A DNA stretch of 64,000 nt. It comes from CAWFKS01 sp963816435. Its GTDB lineage: Bacteria > Pseudomonadota > Alphaproteobacteria > Rhizobiales > Rhizobiaceae. The DNA lies in assembly GCA_963816435.1 (NCBI GenBank), contig CAWFKS010000020.1, positions 1-64,000 on the forward strand, in the 5' to 3' direction. A program made the position numbers and the translations under genes. A model generated the notes under the pieces. That model was not told where the DNA came from, searched no databases, and saw only the letters and a list, made by a program, of their open reading frames with translations. Positions 35,419-45,147 of the stretch are shown piece by piece; the first letter of the stretch is position 1; each line of letters begins with the position of its first letter.

Positions 35419-35447
35419 AAAAAGGCGGGCTCGAAGCCCGCCTTTTT
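35419..35447. terminator. Bidirectional intrinsic terminator between DUF3108 gene and rpsP
   Basis: AAAAAGGCGGGC-TCGAA-GCCCGCCTTTTT forms a perfect 7-bp GC stem flanked by A5 and T5, so it works on both strands. It lies 12 bases after the DUF3108 stop and 34 bases after the rpsP stop. Confidence 0.92.
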
Positions 35448-35480
35448 CGAATGTCGGCATGCCCTGGCGCTTGCGAGCGA

Positions 35481-35918
35481 TCAGGACGCAGCCTCTTCGG
35501 TCGCCTCGGCGGCCGGCTCGGCGCTCGCGCTCTCGGTGGCGGCGGACGCCGCGGCCTCTTCGTCCGCCTTCTTCGCGGCTGCCTCTTCCTCGGCCTGCTT
35601 GGCGGCGGCGAGACGCTCCTGCGCCTTCTGGCCGGGCTCGGCCTTCTTCGGGTTGCTGCGCGCCGGGCGCTTGGCCATGCCGGCCTGGTCGAGGAAGCGA
35701 AGGACGCGGTCGGTCGGCAGCGCGCCGTTGTCGATCCAGTGCTTGATGCGCTCCTCGTTGAGCTTCACGCGCTCGGCGTCCTTCGGCAGCATCGGGTTCC
35801 ACGAGCCGAGCTGCTCGATGAAGCGGCCGTCGCGCGGGCTGCGCACGTCGGCGACGACGATGTGGTAGTAGGGACGCTTCTTGGAGCCCGCGCGCGCGAG
35901 CCGGATTTTCAGTGCCAT
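35481..35918 (-). CDS. rpsP: 30S ribosomal protein S16
   Basis: A 145-residue S16: starts MALKIRLARAGSKKRPYYHIV and has VVADVRSPRDGRFIEQLGSWNP and RIKHWIDNGALPTDRVLRFL, all family landmarks. The core ends near residue 85; a long Ala/Glu/Lys tail follows, as in other Rhizobiales. It follows chorismate mutase on the same strand by 29 bases. rimM, trmD and rplS, which often come next, are absent: a terminator and a convergent gene follow. Confidence 0.97.
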   Translation of the reverse strand: MALKIRLARAGSKKRPYYHIVVADVRSPRDGRFIEQLGSWNPMLPKDAERVKLNEERIKHWIDNGALPTDRVLRFLDQAGMAKRPARSNPKKAEPGQKAQERLAAAKQAEEEAAAKKADEEAAASAATESASAEPAAEATEEAAS

Positions 35919-35947
35919 TTCAGTCTCCTGTTCAGTCTTTGCGTGTG

Positions 35948-36274
35948 TCAGGTGGTTTGCTTGGCGCCGCTTTCGGCGGCGATCTGCTCGTGATGCCGGA
36001 TGACTTCCTTGATCACGAAGTTGAGAAACTTTTCCGCGAAGTCCGGGTCGAGATGGGCGTCGTCGGCAAGCCGGCGCAGCCGCGCGATCTGCTGCTGTTC
36101 GCGCGCCGGGTCTGCCGGCGGCAGCCCGTGCGTCGCCTTCAGCACGCCCACCGCCTTGGTGCAGCGGAAGCGCTCGGCCAGCATGTGGATGAGCGCGGCA
36201 TCGATATTGTCGATCGAGGCCCGATAGCCGGCGAGAACCTCGCGCACGTCGGTCCCGTCGAGTGTCTCGCTCAC
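35948..36274 (-). CDS. Chorismate mutase (AroQ type)
   Basis: A 108-residue AroQ-type chorismate mutase. Landmarks are YRASIDNIDAALIHMLAERFRCTKAVGVLKA with the conserved R and K, and QQIARLRRLADDAHLDPDFAEKFLNFVIKEVIRHH. It converts chorismate to prephenate for Phe and Tyr synthesis. The start is GTG at 36274, chosen because GGGGGAGG precedes it and it overlaps the stop of the GNAT gene. ffh - GNAT - mutase - rpsP form one operon. Confidence 0.92.
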   Translation of the reverse strand: MSETLDGTDVREVLAGYRASIDNIDAALIHMLAERFRCTKAVGVLKATHGLPPADPAREQQQIARLRRLADDAHLDPDFAEKFLNFVIKEVIRHHEQIAAESGAKQTT

Positions 36275-36807
36275 TGCAGCCTCCCCCCGTTGCGCTCGAA
36301 AAATTGCCGCGGCGGCAGGTGCCGGTAGACCGGCAGCATGCCAATCGGTTTGAACTCGGCCTCGCCCTCGCACGTGGCTCCGAGGCTCTCGGCAAGCCGG
36401 ATCGAGGCGGTGTTTTCGGCATCGATGCACGAGATCGCGGTCTGCCAGCCGAGTTCCTCGTAGGCATAGGCGAGCGTCCGGCTTGCGGCTTCCGCGCCGT
36501 AGCCGCGCCGCTGGAACTGCGGCAGGATGATCCAGGCAATCTCCGCCTCCGGCCAGCCTCTCGGATACCAGGGGCCGACCATGCCGACGAACGCGCCGCT
36601 CGACTTCTCCTCCACCGCGAACTCGCCGAAGCCGCGCAATCCCCAGCAGCCGATGCTGATAGCCATCGAGCGCCACGCGTGCTCGGCATCCAGCGGTCCG
36701 CCGACGAAGCGCGACTCCTCGGTGGCGAGGAAGGCGGTGTAGGGCGCGAGGTCGCTCGGCCGCGGCGCCCGCAGCGTCAGCCGCTCCGTTTCGAGGGTCG
36801 GGATCAT
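36271..36807 (-). CDS. GNAT-family N-acetyltransferase (RimJ/RimL type)
   Basis: A 178-residue acetyltransferase: MIPTLETERLTLRAPRPSDL (the usual RimJ/RimL start), GFGEFAVEEKSSGAFVGMVG, the acetyl-CoA loop FQRRGYGAEAASRTLAYAYEELG, and IRLAESLGATCEGEAEF. The target is unknown; such proteins may acetylate ribosomal proteins or small molecules. It overlaps ffh by ATGA and the mutase by GTGA, so ffh, this gene and the mutase are translationally linked. Confidence 0.9.
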   Translation of the reverse strand: MIPTLETERLTLRAPRPSDLAPYTAFLATEESRFVGGPLDAEHAWRSMAISIGCWGLRGFGEFAVEEKSSGAFVGMVGPWYPRGWPEAEIAWIILPQFQRRGYGAEAASRTLAYAYEELGWQTAISCIDAENTASIRLAESLGATCEGEAEFKPIGMLPVYRHLPPRQFFERNGGRLQ

Positions 36808-38366
36808 TTCTTGCCGCCTCTCGGCAGGCCCGGCAGTCCGCCACCACCCGGCAGGCCGGGCAGCCCGCCACCGGGAAGCCCTGGCAGGCCGCCGCCCTTG
36901 CCGCCGCCGAGCCCGGCCGCTTCGGCCTGCTTCTGCAACTGCTCGAGCTGTTTCGGGTCCATCTTCGACAGGTCGGGCATGCCGCCCATTCCGCCGCCGA
37001 GGCCTCCGAGCCCCATCTTCTGGGCCATGCCGCCCATGGCCGCGCGCATCATGCCGCCGCGCTTTCCCTTGCCGCCCATCGCCTTCATCATGTCGGCCAT
37101 CTGGCGGTGCATCTTGAGAAGCTTGTTGATCGCGGCCGCGTCCGTGCCCGAACCGGCGGCGATGCGCTTCTTGCGGCTGTGCTTGAGCGCGTCGGGATGC
37201 GCGCGCTCGTATTTCGTCATCGACGAGATGATGGCGAGCTGCTGCTTGAACATCTTGTCGTCGAGACCGGCGGCGGCGATCTGGTCCTTCATCTTGCCCA
37301 TGCCGGGCATCATGCCCATCAGGCCGCCCATGCCGCCCATCTTCTCCATCTGGCGAAGCTGGTCGGCGAGGTCGTTCAGGTCGAACTTGCCCGACTGCAT
37401 CTTCTTGGCCATCGCCGCGGCCTTTTCCGCGTCGATGGTTTCGGCAGCCCTTTCGACCAGCGAGACGATGTCGCCCATGCCGAGGATGCGGTCGGCGATG
37501 CGCTTGGGGTGGAACTCCTCCAGCGCATCCATCTTCTCGCCGGTGCCGATCAGCTTGATCGGCTTGCCGGTGACGGCGCGCATGGAAAGTGCCGCACCGC
37601 CACGCCCGTCGCCGTCCATGCGGGTCAGAACCAGGCCGGTGATGCCGACGCGTTCGTCGAAATTGCGGGCGAGGTTGACGGCGTCCTGGCCGGTCAGCGC
37701 ATCGGCGACCAGCAGGATCTCGTGCGGGTTCGAGGCCTTCTTGATGTCGGCCATCTCGACCATCAGCGGCTCGTCGATATGCGTGCGGCCGGCGGTGTCG
37801 AGCATGACCACGTCGTGGCCGCCGAGCTTCGCCGCCTGCACGGCGCGCCGCGCGATCTCGACCGGCCCCTGCCCGGCGACGATCGGCAGCGTGGCGACCG
37901 AAACCTGCTCGCCGATCTGCTTGAGCTGCTCCTGCGCTGCCGGCCGGCGCGTGTCGAGCGAGGCCATGAGCACCTTCTTGCCCTGGCGCTCGGTCAGCCG
38001 TTTCGCGACCTTGCCGGTGGTCGTCGTCTTGCCCGAGCCCTGCAGGCCGACCATCATGACGACGACGGGCGCCGGCGCGTTGAGGTCGATCGTCGCGCCT
38101 TCCTCGCCGAGCATGGCGACGAGTTCGTCGTGGACGATCTTGACCACCATCTGGCCGGGCTTGATCGACTTCAGCACCTCGGCGCCGACAGCCTTCTCGC
38201 GCACGCGGTCGGTGAACGAGCGCACCACTTCGAGCGCGACGTCGGCCTCGATCAGGGCGCGGCGCACCTCGCGCAGCGCGGCCGAGACGTCGGCCTCCGA
38301 CAGCGCGCCGCGGCCGGTCAGGCCATTCAGTATCGATCCAAGTCGCTCTTGCAGCGATTCAAACAT
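36804..38366 (-). CDS. ffh: Signal recognition particle protein
   Basis: A 520-residue Ffh: N domain, then the G domain with P-loop GLQGSGKTTTTGKVA, DTAGRTHIDE, and TRMDGDGRGGAALS, and a Met-rich M domain with GMGDIVSLVE, KMQSGKFDLNDLADQLRQM and SRKKRIAAGSGT. It binds the SRP RNA and signal peptides of nascent membrane proteins. The last 60 residues are a Gly/Pro/Leu repeat (GLPGLPGGGLPG), common in Rhizobiales. It is the first gene of the ffh-rpsP operon. Confidence 0.97.
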   Translation of the reverse strand: MFESLQERLGSILNGLTGRGALSEADVSAALREVRRALIEADVALEVVRSFTDRVREKAVGAEVLKSIKPGQMVVKIVHDELVAMLGEEGATIDLNAPAPVVVMMVGLQGSGKTTTTGKVAKRLTERQGKKVLMASLDTRRPAAQEQLKQIGEQVSVATLPIVAGQGPVEIARRAVQAAKLGGHDVVMLDTAGRTHIDEPLMVEMADIKKASNPHEILLVADALTGQDAVNLARNFDERVGITGLVLTRMDGDGRGGAALSMRAVTGKPIKLIGTGEKMDALEEFHPKRIADRILGMGDIVSLVERAAETIDAEKAAAMAKKMQSGKFDLNDLADQLRQMEKMGGMGGLMGMMPGMGKMKDQIAAAGLDDKMFKQQLAIISSMTKYERAHPDALKHSRKKRIAAGSGTDAAAINKLLKMHRQMADMMKAMGGKGKRGGMMRAAMGGMAQKMGLGGLGGGMGGMPDLSKMDPKQLEQLQKQAEAAGLGGGKGGGLPGLPGGGLPGLPGGGGLPGLPRGGKK

Positions 38367-38545
38367 GCGTTCTTCCCGTTCCCTGTCGGTTCAATGACTG
38401 CCCGACAGGTAGTGGCTCGGCGCGCCAAGCGAAACCGTGCAAAGCCGAAAAGCACCCGGGGGCGCATCGCGCTGCCGGATGTTGACCTCCGGGATCGTTT
38501 CCAGCCCATGTGGCTGGCCGCCCCGGTCGGCTGCTCGGAGTTGTC

Positions 38546-38593
38546 ACTCGTCGCGGATTTCGGTGGCGATAGACCGCAAAACCCGCGACGAGT
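38546..38593. terminator. Long-armed inverted repeat upstream of ffh
   Basis: ACTCGTCGCGG (38546-38556) and CCGCGACGAGT (38583-38593) are perfect 11-bp complements around a 26-base loop, 16 bases past the stop of the minus-strand YHYH gene. Without a U-tract it could be a factor-dependent terminator, an operator, or a leader structure for ffh. Confidence 0.45.
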
Positions 38594-38608
38594 TAAGCTG
38601 CGTATGTC

Positions 38609-39586
38609 CTAGGGCCGCGGCGGGCGGCGTCCCGGCGGCGGCCTCAACCGGCCGAGCGGTTGGCGCATGTTGCGTTGCCGTCCGGCAGATGCCCGGATCG
38701 ACTGCGTGGTCGTCGCGGTCTCGCCGGTGAAGCAGCCCATGATATAAGGATATTCCTGCGTCAGGCGGTAGGCGTAGTCATAACGCCTGCCCTCGACCGT
38801 GACGCTTTCGGCGCGGCCGTGGCAGGCGTCGAGCTCGGCGTTGGTGATGAGCCCGCCCGAAGCGTCCCGCATACCCAGAATCGGATAGCCGTCGAGCGCC
38901 CAGCCGACCAGAGAGTTGCCGCTCGCGCCCGGAATGCAGGGCGAGCCGCTGTGATAGTGATACTGGCCCCGCATCTGCGGGTGCCCGTCGCAGACGTCCT
39001 GGATCTCGTGCGCCGCGGCATCGCGACCGCCGTCGTCGAGCGCGTTGTAGAGCGCGACGCCGGTCTTGGTGACGCCGATCATGCCCATCGGCAGGCAGCC
39101 CGGCTGGCTCGCCCGCACCGGCTCGGCCGGGATGTGGAACGACATGTTCTGCGCGCGGATGGAGTTGGGATTACGGTCGTATTTGTAGGCGACGTCGTTG
39201 CGCGAGATCGGAAACGTTCCAGTCGGCTGGCCGACCGGCAGTCCGTTGCCGCGCACGACGAGGCTGTCGCCGCTCATCGACACGTCGAAACGCGCGTTCG
39301 GCCACATGACGCGGCCCGACACGTGCGGCTTGGCGTCGGGGTCCCATGTGTCGCCGTGGAACCAGGAGCCCGTATGCTCGGCGCCGCCGCCGCGGAAATG
39401 AGTCTGGCACGCGTAGACATTGCCCTTGGCGGGATGGCTGGTCACGTGGCCGTCGCCGACTGGCAGCTCATGGGCGCCGGCCGCAGGCGCGGTCAACGCG
39501 AGCGATGCTGCGAGCGGGAGCATGGCGATCACGCGCGAGCGGCCGGCGCGCGGTAGGCGCGGTATGTGCGATGGTGAGCGTGGCAT
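38609..39586 (-). CDS. YHYH domain-containing exported protein
   Basis: A 325-residue exported protein; the start at 39586 follows GGAGGAGAAACA and gives a signal peptide ending near GAHEL. The YHYH signature (GQYHYHSGSPCI) and the flanking SLVGWALDGYPILGM, DACHGR and PYIMGCFTG are all present. The family occurs in periplasmic or outer-membrane proteins whose histidines may bind copper; function is unknown. It is divergent from the dihydroflavonol-reductase-like gene. Confidence 0.85.
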   Translation of the reverse strand: MPRSPSHIPRLPRAGRSRVIAMLPLAASLALTAPAAGAHELPVGDGHVTSHPAKGNVYACQTHFRGGGAEHTGSWFHGDTWDPDAKPHVSGRVMWPNARFDVSMSGDSLVVRGNGLPVGQPTGTFPISRNDVAYKYDRNPNSIRAQNMSFHIPAEPVRASQPGCLPMGMIGVTKTGVALYNALDDGGRDAAAHEIQDVCDGHPQMRGQYHYHSGSPCIPGASGNSLVGWALDGYPILGMRDASGGLITNAELDACHGRAESVTVEGRRYDYAYRLTQEYPYIMGCFTGETATTTQSIRASAGRQRNMRQPLGRLRPPPGRRPPRP

Positions 39587-39763
39587 TGTTTCTCCTCCGT
39601 TAGTTTCCACGCCTTCAATCATGAAGAAGCTAACCTTACGTGAGAGTGGCCATAAAGTTACAATCGGGCAATGTGGAACCTGCGCCGCAGCTCGCGCCGG
39701 CACTCGACAGCACCGCACGCGGACACGATATGAACGCGGGCACAAGCTCAGCGGAGTAGATCC

Positions 39764-40786
39764 ATGGCACGGACCGTCCTGGTCACAGGCATTTCCGGCT
39801 TCATCGCCAAGCACGTGGCACTGGCGTTTCTGCAGGCGGGCTACGAGGTGCGTGGCACAGTGCGCTCGCTAGCCAAGGCGGACGCCGTGCGCGACACGCT
39901 CGCCAGGCACGCCGACGCCTCGAAGGTGACGTTCGTCGAAGCCGACCTCATGGCCGATGCCGGCTGGGAGGCGGCGGTGGCCGGCGTCGACGCCGTCGCA
40001 CATCTGGCTTCTCCCTTCCCGCTCGCCGACCCGCGCGATGAGGAGGAACTCATCCGCCCGGCCGTGGACGGCACGCTGCGCGTGCTGAAGACGGCGGCCA
40101 GGCACGGTGTGCCCCGCTTCGTGCAGACATCGTCGGTGGCCGCGGTCTGCTACGGCTATCGCCAGGGCGACCACGCCGGCCCGTTCACCGAGGACGACTG
40201 GACCAGGCTCGACGGCCCCGGCGCCTCCGCCTATTCCAAATCGAAGACGCTTGCCGAGAAGGCCGCGCGCGACTTCGTCGCCGGCGAAGGTGCCAACATC
40301 CACTACGCCTCCGTCAATCCGGGCTTCGTGCTGGGCCCGGCTCTCGACCGCGACATCGGCACGTCGGTGGACGTCATCCGCTCGATCATGAAGGGCAAAT
40401 ATCCGGGCATGCCGCGCGTCTCGTTCGCCGTGGTCGACGTCCGCGACGTGGCGGCAATGCACGTCAAGGCGATCGAGACGAACGAACCGTCCGGGGGGCG
40501 CTATCTCGCGGTCGCCGGCACGCGCTGGTTCGTCGACATGTCGCGCGCCATCCACGACCAGCTTGGCGATGCCGGCCGAAAGGCGCCGACGCGCCAGCTT
40601 CCGGATTTCATGGTGCGCCTGGTTGCGCTGTTCGATCCCGGCGCGCGGGCCATCCTGCCGGAGCTCGGCCGGGAGCTGATCTTCGACAACGCCCGCACCC
40701 GCAAGGCGCTCGGCATGGATTTCATCGCGCCCGACGCGGCAGCCGTCGCCACCGCGGAAAGCCTCGTGAAACTGGGTCTCGTCTAG
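39764..40786 (+). CDS. NAD-dependent epimerase/dehydratase, dihydroflavonol-4-reductase-like
   Basis: A 340-residue extended SDR: N-terminal GISGFIAKHVA (G-x-x-G-x-x-A form), VAHLASPFPL, catalytic YSKSK in GASAYSKSKTLAEKAAR, and NPGFVLGPAL. It resembles dihydroflavonol-4-reductase-like members that reduce aldehydes and ketones with NADPH. The natural substrate is unknown. A copy of the two-hairpin repeat begins at its stop. Confidence 0.9.
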   Translation: MARTVLVTGISGFIAKHVALAFLQAGYEVRGTVRSLAKADAVRDTLARHADASKVTFVEADLMADAGWEAAVAGVDAVAHLASPFPLADPRDEEELIRPAVDGTLRVLKTAARHGVPRFVQTSSVAAVCYGYRQGDHAGPFTEDDWTRLDGPGASAYSKSKTLAEKAARDFVAGEGANIHYASVNPGFVLGPALDRDIGTSVDVIRSIMKGKYPGMPRVSFAVVDVRDVAAMHVKAIETNEPSGGRYLAVAGTRWFVDMSRAIHDQLGDAGRKAPTRQLPDFMVRLVALFDPGARAILPELGRELIFDNARTRKALGMDFIAPDAAAVATAESLVKLGLV

Positions 40787-40876
40787 AGTAAAAAGTGGAA
40801 ACCGGGTTTCCGTCCGGATTGCGCAGCCACGAGAATCTGAAGCGCCTTGTCGATTCCGTGAACCGATGAACCGGCC
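40785..40876 (+). repeat. Two-hairpin intergenic repeat, copy R1 (degraded)
   Basis: Starts at the TAG of the preceding gene. It shares AAAGTGGAAACCGG, TTTCCGTCCGGA and TTGCGC-like blocks with R2 (43782), and its second half (CGATTCCGTGAACCGATGAACCGG) matches the second hairpin less well. Diverged by small deletions. Confidence 0.7.
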
Positions 40877-41946
40877 TAGAACGCACCTGCCTCGCCGGAA
40901 GGCCGCGCGGCCGGAAGATCACGCAGCAATCGGTCGATGAAGCGCAGCTTTTCCGCCACCCCGTCCGAGATGATGAACGGATAGGCGTCCCGCAGGCCCA
41001 TGCAGCGATTGATCGAGTTCGCTGCCACCGAAAGCTCCAGCCAGCGCTTCAACATCTCGTCGAAACTGGCGTCGACCCGCTGCGGCAGCCGCGCCGCCAC
41101 GCTTGGCTGAGAGTCGGCGGGGCTTGCGGGCGCCACCAGCCCCGGCAGCAGGTCGAGCGCGCACGCCATTTCCAGCGTGTCGACGATGTGCAGGTAATGC
41201 GCCCAGGTCTCCGCCCAGTCCTCCCACGGGTGGCTGGTCGCATAGGTGGAGATGAAATGCTGCGGCCAGTCGGCGGCCGGCGGATTGGCATAGTGCCGCT
41301 GCAGCGCCTCGCCGTAGTCGGCTCGATCATCGCCGAACAGCTCGCGAAACGCGGCGCGCTGGGCCTCGTTCTCGCGGAACAGCCTGTCCCAGTAGAAATG
41401 GCCGATCTCGTGGCGGAAATGGCCGAGCAGCGTGCGGTAGGGTTCGTCCATGGCGACCCGCATACGCTCGCGCTCGACATGGTCTGCCTCGGCGATGTTG
41501 AGCGTGATCAGACCGTTGTCGTGGCCGGTCAGGATGCGCTCGCCGCCCGGCCCGCCGCCCTGGTCGTCGGCCAGGAAGTCGAAGGCGATGCCGGCCTCGT
41601 CGTCGGCCGATCGCTTCGGCCGCACCTCCAGCCCGAACGCCAGCAGTTCGTAGACCAGCCGGCGCTTGGCGAGTTCGATGCGCCGCCAGCGGTGCCTGTG
41701 CTCCGGCTGCGACAGGTTGGGGATCGTCTTGTTGAGTTCACAGGCGCGGCAGAAGGCGCCCTGTGCCGGCGCACGCCAGTTGCAGGCGGCGTCTTCGGCG
41801 TTGACGCAGGTGAACGCGCCGGGCGCATCCGCGCGGATGAAGGCCTCCGACGCCGGATCGTAGAGCAGCGGCGTGCCGCAGGCGAGGCAGACGGAATTCT
41901 CGAAGAATATGCGCGCACCGCAATGGGGGCAGGAAAACAGCTTCAT
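40876..41946 (-). CDS. Zinc-ribbon putative metallopeptidase
   Basis: A 356-residue protein with an N-terminal zinc ribbon (CPHCGARIFF...CLACGTPL), a second Cys pair (CNWRAPAQGAFCRACELN), and a metalloprotease motif H-E-x-G-H in LLGHFRHEIGHFYWDRLF. Residues after it include PWEDWAETWAHYLHIVDTLEMA. This matches the zinc-binding metallopeptidase family with an N-terminal zf-ribbon. Substrate is unknown. It is convergent with the reductase; a terminator separates it from the DUF1236 gene. Confidence 0.87.
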   Translation of the reverse strand: MKLFSCPHCGARIFFENSVCLACGTPLLYDPASEAFIRADAPGAFTCVNAEDAACNWRAPAQGAFCRACELNKTIPNLSQPEHRHRWRRIELAKRRLVYELLAFGLEVRPKRSADDEAGIAFDFLADDQGGGPGGERILTGHDNGLITLNIAEADHVERERMRVAMDEPYRTLLGHFRHEIGHFYWDRLFRENEAQRAAFRELFGDDRADYGEALQRHYANPPAADWPQHFISTYATSHPWEDWAETWAHYLHIVDTLEMACALDLLPGLVAPASPADSQPSVAARLPQRVDASFDEMLKRWLELSVAANSINRCMGLRDAYPFIISDGVAEKLRFIDRLLRDLPAARPSGEAGAF

Positions 41947-41999
41947 GACATGCCGGCGAAACGCCGCCTCGCGAGGGGTGAAGAAGTATGGAGCAGAAA

Positions 42000-42028
42000 A
42001 AGGGCCGGCGGAAATCCGCCGGCCCTTT
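42000..42028 (-). terminator. Intrinsic terminator of the DUF1236/SH3 gene
   Basis: On the minus strand GGGCCGGCGGA-TT-TCCGCCGGCCC is a perfect 11-bp stem followed by TTTTTC, 20 bases after the stop at 42049. It is a strong rho-independent terminator. Confidence 0.92.
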
Positions 42029-42048
42029 CCAGGCTTATACCGCTTCGA

Positions 42049-42720
42049 TCAGCGGAACACATAGACGATGCGGCGGTCCGACGGACGCACCAGCACCGGC
42101 TGGCCGTTGACGTTCACGTAGCGATAGTCGGAATCCGGGATCGGCTGCAGCGCTACGTTGTCGGGCACGCCGGCGCCGACGACGACCTCGCCGTTCAGAT
42201 AGACGGGGTCGAGGCTGTTCTGGCTGACATAGGTCCGCACCGTGCTCGGCGGGTTGATGGCCGCGCCGGTGGCTCCACCGGCAGCCGCGCCGGCAATGCC
42301 GCCGACTGCGGCACCGACCGGTCCGCCGACCAGCGCGCCCACGACCGCACCGCCGGCAGCGCCGACGGTCGCGCCGGCCGAGCCGCCGCCTTCGTCATAC
42401 TGCACGACCGGCACGCTGGCGTCTGCCGGGCGCTCGGCAAGCACCGTTTCGTGGCCGGAGTAGTCGGCGACCAGATAATCGGAATAGGCCCAGCCGTCCG
42501 TGCCGTTGTAGCTGACGCGGCACCACTTGCTGTCCTGCAGGCAGCCGTCGAGCTGCGCCTTATGATCGACATCGATCACGCCGACGACATTGTACTGCGG
42601 CCCCGGGCCGGACCGAATGTTGAGATCGGAGGTGGCGGTGACCGCGGTCTGGGCGAACGCCGCACCGGAAAATGCGAGCAGCGCCGCTGCGGTCGCACCT
42701 GTAAGCATTCGGGTCTTCAT
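42049..42720 (-). CDS. Exported SH3 / DUF1236 protein
   Basis: A 223-residue protein with a signal peptide (MKTRMLTGATAAALLAFSG, cleavage near AFAQT). An SH3-type domain (about 25-85: SDLNIRSGPGPQYNVVGVI, then GWAYSDYLV) is followed by a glycine/alanine-rich segment (GAAGGAVVGALVGGPVG) like a membrane-inserting glycine zipper. The C-terminal DUF1236 stretch (YRYVNVNGQPVLVRPSDRRI) ends it. Probably a periplasmic, cell-wall-contacting protein. A GGAAC-N17-GTT promoter lies upstream. Confidence 0.87.
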   Translation of the reverse strand: MKTRMLTGATAAALLAFSGAAFAQTAVTATSDLNIRSGPGPQYNVVGVIDVDHKAQLDGCLQDSKWCRVSYNGTDGWAYSDYLVADYSGHETVLAERPADASVPVVQYDEGGGSAGATVGAAGGAVVGALVGGPVGAAVGGIAGAAAGGATGAAINPPSTVRTYVSQNSLDPVYLNGEVVVGAGVPDNVALQPIPDSDYRYVNVNGQPVLVRPSDRRIVYVFR

Positions 42721-42757
42721 AGGATGACTCCTTTGGCTCGTGTCCCTCGGGGCGCAC

Positions 42758-42782
42758 AACAGCCCCTGCCGCCAAAGGTTCC
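42758..42782 (-). promoter_or_regulatory. EcfG-like promoter candidate before the SH3/DUF1236 gene
   Basis: On the minus strand GGAAC (42782-42778) and GTT (42760-42758) are 17 bases apart, about 37 bases before the ATG. The spacing and the first base of the -10 (T) match the site before the other DUF1236 gene, at 2196-2220. Confidence 0.5.
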
Positions 42783-42991
42783 GAACGTCGCGAAACCGCC
42801 GCATTTGCACCCGTTGTTCCGCCTTCGGCGCGAAGGCCGGCACGATGACAAGCCGCCCGAAGACTGGCAAAGTGGAAACGAAACAGGCGCACGACGGCCT
42901 GGTTGCCCCTGGTGATCGGCGTCGGCCTCGACACAAAGGGATCGCGGTGCGGCTGCGGCCGGCCGCGGCGAAGCTTTCAGAAAGGACCAGA

Positions 42992-43783
42992 ATGAGAGTC
43001 GTCAGATATTTCGGGCTCGCGCTCGCCGCCGCGATCATGATCGCCGCCGCCGGGGCGGCTCAGGCCGCGCAGTGCGGCAACAATGCCAGCGGTTTCGAGG
43101 CGTGGAAGCAGCAGTTCGCCCAGGAAGCGCGAAGTGCCGGCGTCGGCAGCCGCGGACTTTCGGCGCTGGCCGGCGCCAGATACGCTTCTGCGACGATCAA
43201 GGCGGACCGGGCCATCCACAAGGCTTTCAGCGGGTCCGTCGAAAGCTTCATGCAGCGCCGAGGCGCCGCCACGATCATCTCCAAGGGAAAGTCGCTCAAG
43301 AGGTCGAATGCCGCCCTGTTCGACGACATCGAGCGCCAGTATGGCGTGTCGCCGGGCGTGCTGCTCGCCATCTGGGGAATGGAAACCGGGTTCGGCTCCT
43401 TCATGGGCAATCAGAATACCGTTTCGGCGATTCTCACGCTCGCCTATGACTGCCGCCGCCCGGAGTTCTTCACCCCGCATGCGATCGCGGCTCTGAAGCT
43501 GGTGGACATGGGCGCGCTGAGCGCCGGGACAGTCGGGGCCATGCATGGCGAGATCGGCCATACGCAGTTCCTTCCCGGAAATGTCCTGAAGTATGGCGTC
43601 GGCAGCAAGAACCTGCGCGACAAGTCCATCGCGCTCAAGTCGACTGCCAACTATCTCAGAGCGCATGGCTGGCGCCGCGGCGTCGGCGCATCTGGCAACA
43701 TGGGCGCCATCGCCGAATGGAACGCAGCCAGCGTCTATCAGCAGGCGATCGCCCGCATCGCCATGGCGATCGACGGAAGCTAG
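42992..43783 (+). CDS. Lytic murein transglycosylase (MltB/SLT_2 family)
   Basis: A 263-residue exported protein; signal peptide MRVVRYFGLALAAAIMIAAA, cleavage near AQAAQ. Catalytic region: GVLLAIWGMETGFGSFMGNQ, with the essential Glu in METGFG; also YDCRRPEFFTPHAIAALKL, MHGEIGHTQFLPGN. It cuts peptidoglycan between MurNAc and GlcNAc with 1,6-anhydro product. The start at 42992 follows AAAGGA. It is divergent from the SH3/DUF1236 gene, and repeat copy R2 begins at its stop. Confidence 0.92.
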   Translation: MRVVRYFGLALAAAIMIAAAGAAQAAQCGNNASGFEAWKQQFAQEARSAGVGSRGLSALAGARYASATIKADRAIHKAFSGSVESFMQRRGAATIISKGKSLKRSNAALFDDIERQYGVSPGVLLAIWGMETGFGSFMGNQNTVSAILTLAYDCRRPEFFTPHAIAALKLVDMGALSAGTVGAMHGEIGHTQFLPGNVLKYGVGSKNLRDKSIALKSTANYLRAHGWRRGVGASGNMGAIAEWNAASVYQQAIARIAMAIDGS

Positions 43784-43883
43784 AGCAATTCCAGGAAAAG
43801 TGGAAACCGGTTTTCCGTCCGGAATTGCGCGAAAACAAGAACTTGGAGAGGTTCATCGATTCCTGGAACCGATGAACCTCTAG
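43782..43883 (+). repeat. Two-hairpin intergenic repeat, copy R2 (complete)
   Basis: First hairpin: GCAATTCC and GGAATTGC arms with nested GGAAAA / TTTTCC. Second hairpin: AGGTTCATCG-ATTCCTGGAAC-CGATGAACCT, perfect 10-bp arms with an inner TTCC / GGAA. A spacer GCGAAAACAAGAACTTGGAG joins them. The element begins at the transglycosylase TAG and ends before argG. Confidence 0.8.
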
Positions 43884-43923
43884 CGTCCGCGCGGCACGGA
43901 CCCGGCCTGCGGCCGGGTTCGCG

Positions 43924-45147
<1,224 letters not shown>

